Below, piece after piece: positions 55,723 to 62,596 of a stretch of 64,000 bases of DNA (its first letter is position 1; each line of letters starts with the position of its first letter). Under the pieces are notes generated by a model. It worked only from the letters and a program-made list of their open reading frames with translations, was not told the DNA's origin and searched no databases. Origin of the DNA: Streptomyces flavofungini (GTDB lineage: Bacteria > Actinomycetota > Actinomycetes > Streptomycetales > Streptomycetaceae); contig NZ_CP128846.1 of NCBI RefSeq assembly GCF_030388665.1, positions 1,798,001 through 1,862,000 on the forward strand. The letters are read 5' to 3'. Both the position numbers and the translations under genes were made by a program.

Positions 55723-57687
55723 TTGAAACGCACCTCACGACCACAGAAGTCACGCGCACCGAGAACTCCCCTGGCCCGGCTCCTGATATCGGCCCTCGTC
55801 ATGTGCCTGGGCCTGACCCTGGTCGCCTTCACCGGTCAGGGAGCCGCCGCGGACGCCACGGCCAAGGCGCCCGCGCCACGCCCCGGCACCGCCCCCTCCC
55901 CCGCCACCCCCACCTCGACCGAGGACCTGCGGGCCACCGAGGCCGAGCACGCGGCCAAGCCGACCAAGGACCCCTCCAAGCGCCCGCCGACACACACCGT
56001 CAAGCAGGCGCCCAAGGCGTACCGCGGCGCCCCCAAGGCGGCCTGCAACGTCTCGGACTTCACGTCGAAGACCGGCAGCGCCCTGGTCAGGCAGATCAAG
56101 TCCGCGGAGACCGCCTGCGTCAACACGCTGTTCGGCGTGACCGGTTCGGACTCCCGGGCCCTGTTCCGCGAGGAGCAGATGGTGACGGTGTCCCGCGCGC
56201 TGCGCGACACGTCCGTCAACTACCCGGGGAACAACAGCGGTTCGATCACGCAGCTGGTGCTCTACCTGCGCGCGGGCTACTACGTGCAGTGGGGCCAGCC
56301 GGACACCGTCGGCCCCTACGGCCCGGCGCTGAAGCGCGCGATCCAGGGCGGCCTCGACGCGTTCTTCGGCTCGGCGCGCGCCTTCGACGTCAGCGCGGCC
56401 AACGGCGAGACCCTCGCCGAGACGGTCACCCTGATCGACAGCTCGGGCGAGAACGCCCGCTTCCTGAACGTCGTCAAGCGGCTCCTCAACGACTACGACT
56501 CTTCCTACGACGCCCACTGGTGGATGGTCGCGGCGGTCAACAACACCTACACGGTGCTGTTCCGAGGCCACCAGGTGCCGGAGTTCGTGGCCGCCGTGCA
56601 GGCCGACCGGAGCGTCCTGACCGGGCTGCGGGACTTCGCCGTCACCCACGACGGCCTGCTCGGCACCGACAAGTCGTACCTCACCGCCAACGCCGGCCGC
56701 GAGCTGGGCCGCTTCCTGCGGCACGAGCAGTTCGGCGGTGTGGTGCCGCAGTTGGTCAAGCAGCTCCTCGACCGCAGCCGGATCACCGGCCGCACCGCGC
56801 CGCTGTGGGTCGGCCTCGCCGAGATGACGGACGCGTACGACAAGGACAACTGCGCGTACTACAACACCTGCGACCTGCAGAAGCGCGTGCGTGACGCCGT
56901 CCTCACCGTCAAGCACACCTGCGCCCCGAGCCTGCGCATCGTCGCCCAGCAGATGACGTCCACCGAGCTGAGCTCGGCCTGCTCCAGCCTGCTCGCCCAG
57001 GACTCCTACTTCCACGGCGTGGCCAAGGACAACGGCCCGGTCGCCAACGACAACAACACCACGCTCGAAGTGGTCGCCTTCGACTCCAGCAGCGACTACA
57101 AGACGTACGCGGGCCTCGTCTTCGGCATCGACACCGACAACGGCGGCATGTACCTGGAGGGCAATCCGGCCCAGGCGGGCAACCTGCCCCGGTTCATCGC
57201 GTACGAGGCGGAGTGGCTGCGCCCCGACTTCCAGATCTGGAACCTCAACCACGAGTACACGCACTACCTCGACGGCCGCTTCAACATGTACGGCGACTTC
57301 GCGGAGGGCATGAAGACGCCGACCGTGATGTGGGTGGAGGGCTTCGCCGAGTACATCTCGTACTCCTACCGCGGTGTCACCTACGACGACGCGATCGAGC
57401 AGGCGGGCAAGAAGACGTACCGGCTCAGCACCCTCTTCGACACCACCTACGACAACGCCGACTCCACGCGCATCTACAACTGGGGCTATCTGGCGGTCCG
57501 TTACCTGATCCAGTCGCACCCCCAGGACGTGACGGCCCTGCTCGGCCACTACCGCAAGGGTGACTGGGCCGCTGCCCGGACTCTGCTCAAGAAGACCATC
57601 GGCACCCGCTACGACGCGGACTTCGCCACCTGGCTGGACAAGTGCTCCGCGGGCGACTGCGGAACCCGTCCGGGCACCCGGGGCTGA
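55723..57687 (+). CDS. Secreted M9-family collagenase-like metalloprotease
   Basis: 654 residues from TTG 55723, selected because GGAGG lies 6 bases upstream and a signal peptide follows at once (basic KRTSRPQKSRAPR, then LARLLISALVMCLGLTLVAF, then GQGAAADA). The frame is open from 55579, but the extra N-terminus there would bury the signal. A Pro/Thr-rich linker leads to an M9 activator region and a catalytic domain with zinc motif HEYTH and the downstream Glu in MWVEGFAEYIS. Four cysteines in pairs suggest disulfides (CAYYNTC, CSAGDC). No PKD or collagen-binding domain follows the catalytic part, so it is a short form. It is exported and probably acts on proteinaceous matter. Confidence 0.92.
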   Translation: MKRTSRPQKSRAPRTPLARLLISALVMCLGLTLVAFTGQGAAADATAKAPAPRPGTAPSPATPTSTEDLRATEAEHAAKPTKDPSKRPPTHTVKQAPKAYRGAPKAACNVSDFTSKTGSALVRQIKSAETACVNTLFGVTGSDSRALFREEQMVTVSRALRDTSVNYPGNNSGSITQLVLYLRAGYYVQWGQPDTVGPYGPALKRAIQGGLDAFFGSARAFDVSAANGETLAETVTLIDSSGENARFLNVVKRLLNDYDSSYDAHWWMVAAVNNTYTVLFRGHQVPEFVAAVQADRSVLTGLRDFAVTHDGLLGTDKSYLTANAGRELGRFLRHEQFGGVVPQLVKQLLDRSRITGRTAPLWVGLAEMTDAYDKDNCAYYNTCDLQKRVRDAVLTVKHTCAPSLRIVAQQMTSTELSSACSSLLAQDSYFHGVAKDNGPVANDNNTTLEVVAFDSSSDYKTYAGLVFGIDTDNGGMYLEGNPAQAGNLPRFIAYEAEWLRPDFQIWNLNHEYTHYLDGRFNMYGDFAEGMKTPTVMWVEGFAEYISYSYRGVTYDDAIEQAGKKTYRLSTLFDTTYDNADSTRIYNWGYLAVRYLIQSHPQDVTALLGHYRKGDWAAARTLLKKTIGTRYDADFATWLDKCSAGDCGTRPGTRG

Positions 57688-57710
57688 CGCTCCATCAGCC
57701 CCCACGGGGC

Positions 57711-57746
57711 GGCGCGCAGGCGGACGACGGCGTCCGTCTGCGCGCC
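57711..57746. terminator. Strong bidirectional terminator hairpin
   Basis: A 15-bp stem with one mismatch, GGCGCGCAGGCGGAC (57711-57725) and GTCCGTCTGCGCGCC (57732-57746), around a 6-base loop, exactly between the convergent collagenase and LLM genes. Confidence 0.7.
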
Positions 57747-57762
57747 GGTCTCCTCCGCGCGG

Positions 57763-58779
57763 CTACGCCCCGAGGGCGGGAATCACCGTCTCGCCGTAGC
57801 CGTCGATGACCTTCTCGCGGGCGTCGTGCATCGCGTACACCGCGAACTGGTCGACGCCGAGGTCCCGCAACTGCTCCAGCTTCCGCCGGTGCCGGCCGGC
57901 GGTGCCGATGACGCAGAAGCGGTCCACGATCTCGTCGGGCACGAAGGCGGTGTCGGGGTTGCCCGCACGGCCGTGGTGGGCGTAGTCGTACCCCTCGCGG
58001 GCCTTGATGTAGTCGGTCAGCGCCTCGGGCACCAGGCCCGAGTGCTCCCCGTACTTCGACACCAGGTCGGCCACGTGGTTGCCGACCATGCCGCCGAACC
58101 ACCGGCACTCGTCCCGGGCGTGCGCGAGCGCCTCGGGCGAGTCGTCGTCCGTGAGGTAGGCGGGCGCCGCCACACAGATCTTCACCGCCGCCGGATCGCG
58201 TCCCGCCGCCTCGGCCGCGGCCCGCACCGCCTTGACCATCCACTCGGTCAGGAACGGGTCGGCGAGCTGGAGGATGAACCCGTCGGCCTTCTGCCCGGCG
58301 AGGGCGAGCGCCTTGGGGCCGTACGCGGCCATCCAGACCGGCAGCCGGCCGTCGCGCACCCACGGGATGCGCAGGGTCTGACCGCCGACGTCGGCCTCGC
58401 GGCCCTCGGCGAGGTCACGGACGACGTCGATGCACTCGCCGAGGCGGGCCAGGGTGTTGGGCTTGCGGCCCGCGACCCGCATCGCCGAGTCGCCGCGGCC
58501 GATGCCGCACACGGTGCGGTTGCCGTACATGTCGTTGAGCGTGGCGAACGTGGAGGCGGTGACCTCCCAGGTCCTGGTGCCCGGGTTGGTCACCATGGGG
58601 CCGACCGTCAGGTGTTCGGTGTGCTCCAGGATCCGGCTGTAGATCACGAACGGCTCCTGCCACAGGACCGCCGAGTCGAACGTCCAGCCGTAGCGGAAGC
58701 CGCACCCCTCGGCGCGGCGCATCAGGTCGACCACGGCGGACGCGGGCGGGTCGGTCTGCAGGACGAGTCCGAAATCCAC
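57763..58779 (-). CDS. LLM-class F420-dependent oxidoreductase
   Basis: 338 residues from GTG 58779, preceded by AAGGAGG at 6 bases. It is a luciferase-like (LLM) TIM-barrel protein: MDFGLVLQTDPP, the YGWTFDSAVLWQEPFVIYSRILEHTEHLTVGPMVTNPGTR region and GRLPVWMAAYGPKALALAGQKADGFI are the flavin/F420-binding hallmarks of the TIGR03842-like group. It is last in the operon after dihydropyrimidinase. No dihydropyrimidine dehydrogenase is present in the window, so it may supply the redox step of the pathway; that role is inferred from context only. Confidence 0.88.
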   Translation of the reverse strand: MDFGLVLQTDPPASAVVDLMRRAEGCGFRYGWTFDSAVLWQEPFVIYSRILEHTEHLTVGPMVTNPGTRTWEVTASTFATLNDMYGNRTVCGIGRGDSAMRVAGRKPNTLARLGECIDVVRDLAEGREADVGGQTLRIPWVRDGRLPVWMAAYGPKALALAGQKADGFILQLADPFLTEWMVKAVRAAAEAAGRDPAAVKICVAAPAYLTDDDSPEALAHARDECRWFGGMVGNHVADLVSKYGEHSGLVPEALTDYIKAREGYDYAHHGRAGNPDTAFVPDEIVDRFCVIGTAGRHRRKLEQLRDLGVDQFAVYAMHDAREKVIDGYGETVIPALGA

Positions 58780-58827
58780 GAGGGACCTCCTTGCTGGTTC
58801 AGGTGAGTGACCGGCGCGGGCCGCAGC

Positions 58828-60231
58828 TCAGCCCAGGTACTGGCAGGTGGCGCGCGGGGTGTACAGGCCGTGTCCGGCGCGACCGGTGAACTCCCGCTGG
58901 TCGATGACGAGTTCACCGCGCGACAGGACGGTCTCGACGCGGCCGGTGACCTGCCTTCCCTCGTACGCGGAGTAGTCGACGTTCATGTGGTGGGTCTCGG
59001 CGGAGATCACCTGGGTCGCGGCGGGGTCGTAGACGACGACGTCGGCGTCCGCGCCGGGGGCGATGGTGCCCTTCTTCGGGTAGAGCCCGAACATGCGGGC
59101 CGGCGTCGCGCAGGCGATCTCGATCCAGCGGCGGCGGGTGAGGTGCCCGTCGACAACGGCCTGGTGCAGCAGGTCCATGCGGTTCTCGACGCCGGGAAGG
59201 CCGTTGGGGATCTTCGAGAAGTCGCCGCGGCCCAGCTCCTTCTGGCCGGTGAAGCAGAACGGGCAGTGGTCGGTGGAGACCACCTGGAGGTCGTTGGTCC
59301 TGAGGCCCCGCCACAGCGCCGCCTGGTGCTCGCGAGGCCGAAGGGGCGTCGAGCAGACGTACTTGGCGCCCTCGAAGTCCGGCTCGGCGAGGTTGTCGGT
59401 GGACAGGAACAGATACTGTGGGCAGGTCTCGCCGAAGACGTCGAGCCCCTTGTCCCGCGCGGCCGCCAGCTCCGCGACGGCCTCCTCGGCGGAGACGTGC
59501 ACGACGTACAGCGGGGCGCCCGCGACCCGGGCGAGCTGGATGGCGCGGTGGGTGGCCTCGGCCTCCAGGAGGACCTTCCTGACCTCGCCGTGGTAGCGGG
59601 GGTCGGTCTCGCCGCGCTGGAGAGCCTGCTCCACCAGGACGTCGATGGCGATGCCGTTCTCGGCGTGCATCATGATCAGCCCGCCGTTGGCGGCGGAGCG
59701 CTGCATGGCGCGCAGGATCTGCCCGTCGTCGCTGTAGAACACGCCGGGGTAGGCCATGAAGAGCTTGAAGGAGGTGATGCCCTCCTCCACGAGCAGGTCC
59801 ATCTCCTTCAGCGTCCGGTCGTTGACGTCGGACAGGATCATGTGGAAGGCGTAGTCGATGGCGCACTTGCCGTCGGCCTTCGCGTACCAGGCGTCCAGGC
59901 CCTCGCGCAGTGCCCGGCCGACGGTCTGGACGGCGAAGTCGACGATGGTGGTGGTACCGCCCCAGGCGGCCGCGCGGGTGCCGGTCTCGAAGGAGTCCGA
60001 CGCGAAGGTGCCGCCGAACGGCAGCTCCATGTGGGTGTGCGCGTCGACGCCGCCCGGGATGACGTACTTCTCGCTCGCGTCGATGACGCGGTCCGCGCTC
60101 CAGGCCGCTGCGGCCTGCGTGCCGCGCGCGGCGAGCGCCGCGATCCGGCCGTCCTCGATCAGGACGTCGGCGTGCAGCTCCTCGGCGGCGGTGATGACCA
60201 GACCGCCGCGGATCAGGGTGCGGGTGCTCAT
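58828..60231 (-). CDS. hydA: Dihydropyrimidinase
   Basis: 467 residues, normal for the family. It is a cyclic amidohydrolase opening dihydrouracil/dihydrothymine or hydantoins. Metal ligands are visible: the His pair in GGVDAHTHMELPF, the carboxylated Lys in SFKLFMAYPG, His in MMHAENG and VVHVSAEE, and Asp in STDHCPFCF. ATG 60231 is used with GGGAG 9 bases upstream. It lies between the aminotransferase (82 bases) and the LLM gene (48 bases) in the same operon, so its product N-carbamoyl-beta-alanine feeds the nitrilase-family protein encoded first. Confidence 0.95.
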   Translation of the reverse strand: MSTRTLIRGGLVITAAEELHADVLIEDGRIAALAARGTQAAAAWSADRVIDASEKYVIPGGVDAHTHMELPFGGTFASDSFETGTRAAAWGGTTTIVDFAVQTVGRALREGLDAWYAKADGKCAIDYAFHMILSDVNDRTLKEMDLLVEEGITSFKLFMAYPGVFYSDDGQILRAMQRSAANGGLIMMHAENGIAIDVLVEQALQRGETDPRYHGEVRKVLLEAEATHRAIQLARVAGAPLYVVHVSAEEAVAELAAARDKGLDVFGETCPQYLFLSTDNLAEPDFEGAKYVCSTPLRPREHQAALWRGLRTNDLQVVSTDHCPFCFTGQKELGRGDFSKIPNGLPGVENRMDLLHQAVVDGHLTRRRWIEIACATPARMFGLYPKKGTIAPGADADVVVYDPAATQVISAETHHMNVDYSAYEGRQVTGRVETVLSRGELVIDQREFTGRAGHGLYTPRATCQYLG

Positions 60232-60313
60232 GGTGGTGCGCTCCCTTTCGTACGTACGGGGTACGCGAGTGCGGTGCGCGGACACGGGGCGTGCCCGCGC
60301 ACGGGGCGGGGCG

Positions 60314-61597
60314 CTAGACGCTCCGCAGGGCCCGCTCCAGGATCGCGGCGCCCTCCTCGGCCTCGGCGACGGTCAGCGACAGGGGCGGGGCGACGCGCAG
60401 CACGCTGGTGCTGTGCCCGCCGCCCTTGCCGATGAGCAGGCCGCCCTCGCGGGCCGCCTCCAGGACGGCCGCGGCCGCCTGCGGGTACGCCTCGTCGGTG
60501 CCGGGCCTGACCAGCTCGATGCCGATCATCAGGCCCCGGCCGCGCACCTCACGGACCACGGGGAGCTGGGCGCAGATGGCCCGCAGCCGTTCGATGAGCA
60601 GGCCGCCGACCCGGCGCGCGTTGCCCTGGAGGTCGTGTTCCAGGAGGTAGGAGAGGTTGGCGAGGCCCGCGGCCATGGTGACGGGCGAGCCGCCGAAGGT
60701 GGAGATGGAGTTGGCGTCCAGGGAGTTCATGATCTCCGCGCGTCCGACGACGCCGCCGATGGACATGCCGTTGCCGATGCCCTTGGCGAACGTGAGCAGG
60801 TCCGGCGGCCCGGCGGCGGCGTGCGCCTGCCAGCCCCAGAAGTGGTCGCCGGTGCGGCCCCAGCCGGTCTGCACCTCGTCGGCGATCCACAGGATGCCGT
60901 GCTCGGCGAGGACCTCGCGGAAGGCGGCGTAGAGGCCGTCGGGCGGCGAGGTGAAGCCGCCGACGCCCTGCACCGGCTCGGCGATGAGCGCGGCGACGCC
61001 GCCGCGGGACTGGCCGAGCATGTCCCGCAGGTCCGCGACGCACGCCGCGGTGAACTCGGCGTCGTCGAGGGCGGCGTAGGGTCCGCGGGAGCGGACTCCT
61101 CCGTGGACGTACAGCGTCTGCAACGGCGACAGGCTCGTGGGCGACCAGGACTGGTTGCCGGTGATGCCGACCGTGGTGAAGGAGCGGCCGTGGTAGCTGT
61201 TGCGCATCGCCAGGATCTGGTTGGAGCGGCGGTGCGCGGTGGCCAGGAGCAGCGCCGTGTCGTTGGCCTCGGTGCCCGACGTCGTGAAGAACACGCGGGC
61301 GTCGGGGATGCCGGACAGGGCCGCGATCCGCTCGGCGAGGTCGACCATCGGGCGGTTCAGGTAGAGCGTGGAGCTGTGGATGATCCGGCCGGCCTGCTCG
61401 GCGACGGCCTTGGTGACGTCGGGCAGCGCGTGCGCGGTCATGGTGGTGAGGATGCCGCCGAAGAAGTCGAGGTAGCGCCGTCCGGCGGCGTCCCAGACGT
61501 GGCGGCCCTCGCCGTGGGTCAGCTCGATCGGCTCGTCGTAGTAGAGCGCGAGCCAGTCCGGCAGGACGGCCCGGTGCCTGGCGTAGAGGTCCTTCAC
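60314..61597 (-). CDS. Class III PLP aminotransferase (probable beta-alanine/alanine-glyoxylate type)
   Basis: 427 residues from GTG 61597, which overlaps the nitrilase stop (GTGA). PLP-binding features are FTTSGTEANDTALLLA, IADEVQTGWGRTG with the conserved Asp, and the Schiff-base Lys in LLTFAKGIGNGMSIGG. It is a fold-type I class III enzyme. In this operon it most likely converts the beta-alanine or 3-aminoisobutyrate released from pyrimidines to the semialdehyde. Alanine-glyoxylate aminotransferase activity is the alternative, as these families are hard to separate by eye. Confidence 0.92.
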   Translation of the reverse strand: MKDLYARHRAVLPDWLALYYDEPIELTHGEGRHVWDAAGRRYLDFFGGILTTMTAHALPDVTKAVAEQAGRIIHSSTLYLNRPMVDLAERIAALSGIPDARVFFTTSGTEANDTALLLATAHRRSNQILAMRNSYHGRSFTTVGITGNQSWSPTSLSPLQTLYVHGGVRSRGPYAALDDAEFTAACVADLRDMLGQSRGGVAALIAEPVQGVGGFTSPPDGLYAAFREVLAEHGILWIADEVQTGWGRTGDHFWGWQAHAAAGPPDLLTFAKGIGNGMSIGGVVGRAEIMNSLDANSISTFGGSPVTMAAGLANLSYLLEHDLQGNARRVGGLLIERLRAICAQLPVVREVRGRGLMIGIELVRPGTDEAYPQAAAAVLEAAREGGLLIGKGGGHSTSVLRVAPPLSLTVAEAEEGAAILERALRSV

Positions 61598-62436
61598 GGC
61601 GTGACCAGCCCTTCGTACGCGTCCGGGCGGCGGTCCCGGTAGAACGCCCACTGTTCGCGGACCTCGTCGATCAGGCCGAAGTCGAGGTCGCGCACGACGA
61701 GTTCCTCCGCCTTGTCGCTCGCCGTCTCGCCGACGAACTGCCCGCGCGGGTCGACGAAGTAACTCGTGCCGTAGAAGTCGTTGTCGCCGTACTCCTCCTG
61801 GCCGACGCGGTTGATGGCGGCGATGAAGTACTCGTTGGCGACGGCCGCCGCGGGCTGCTCCAGCTGCCACAAGTACGCGGACAGACCGCGGGAGGTGGCC
61901 GACGGGTTGTAGACGAGCTGGGCGCCGTTGAGGCCCAACTGGCGCCAGCCCTCCGGGAAGTGGCGGTCGTAGCAGATGTAGACGCCGACGCGGCCGACGG
62001 CGGTGTCGAAGACGGGCCAGCCGATGTTGCCCGGCCTGAAGTAGAACTTCTCCCAGAATCCCTTGACTTGGGGGATGTGGTGCTTGCGGTACTTGCCCAG
62101 GTAGCTGCCGTCGGCGTCGATCACCGCGGCGGTGTTGTAGTAGAAGCCGGCCTGCTCGACCTCGAAGACCGGCACGACGATCACCATGCCGGTCTCGCGC
62201 GCCAGGTCCTGCATGCGGCGCACGGTGGGCCCGTCCGGCACCGGCTCGGCCCAGCGGTAGTGCTCCTTCTCCTGGACCTGGCAGAAGTATGGAGCGTTGA
62301 AGACCTCTTGGAAACCGATGACCTTCGCGCCCTGCCGAGCGGCTTCGCGGGCGTGCTCCTCATGCTTGGCGATCATGGATTCGGTGTCGCCTGTCCAGGT
62401 CGCCTGGACCAGTGCGGCGCGTACGACATTGGCCAT
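61594..62436 (-). CDS. Nitrilase-superfamily hydrolase, probable beta-ureidopropionase
   Basis: 280 residues from ATG 62436, preceded by AAGGAG. The Glu-Lys-Cys triad is clear: Glu in VIGFQEVFNAPYF, Lys in YRKHHIPQVKGFWEKFYF, and Cys in VGVYICYDRHFPEGWR. The long HHIPQ...GFWEKFYF loop resembles N-carbamyl-beta-alanine amidohydrolases and N-carbamoylputrescine amidases. Its place at the head of an operon with dihydropyrimidinase favours the former, releasing beta-alanine, CO2 and ammonia. It is transcribed from the promoter at 62500-62528. Confidence 0.92.
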   Translation of the reverse strand: MANVVRAALVQATWTGDTESMIAKHEEHAREAARQGAKVIGFQEVFNAPYFCQVQEKEHYRWAEPVPDGPTVRRMQDLARETGMVIVVPVFEVEQAGFYYNTAAVIDADGSYLGKYRKHHIPQVKGFWEKFYFRPGNIGWPVFDTAVGRVGVYICYDRHFPEGWRQLGLNGAQLVYNPSATSRGLSAYLWQLEQPAAAVANEYFIAAINRVGQEEYGDNDFYGTSYFVDPRGQFVGETASDKAEELVVRDLDFGLIDEVREQWAFYRDRRPDAYEGLVTP

Positions 62437-62466
62437 GAGCTGCTCCTTCGACGGGACGTCAGAGAG

Positions 62467-62494
62467 CCTCTACGCCCGTAGACTTCTTGCGTAG
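62467..62494 (-). promoter_or_regulatory. GTAGA repeat cluster, candidate repressor operator
   Basis: TCTACG (62467-62472) and CGTAGA (62475-62480) form an inverted repeat with a 2-base spacer, and a third half-site CGTAGAC lies at 62488-62494. The cluster sits just downstream of the -10 box, where a repressor would block initiation. The GntR protein encoded at 54705 is the obvious candidate. Confidence 0.45.
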
Positions 62495-62499
62495 ACAGA

Positions 62500-62528
62500 C
62501 GAACGTAAGCCCCATCGACGGCCTTGCC
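62500..62528 (-). promoter_or_regulatory. Vegetative-type promoter of the pyrimidine-degradation operon
   Basis: On the - strand TTGGCA (62528-62523), a 17-base spacer and TACGTT (62505-62500) give a good sigma-70/HrdB-type promoter. Transcription would start near 62493, leaving a leader of about 57 bases before the nitrilase-family start codon. Confidence 0.55.
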
Positions 62529-62596
62529 AAGACCATCGTCGTAACGCGGCGGAGTCGATCATGTTTCGCACCCGGGCGGGTGACGGACCGGGTGGC

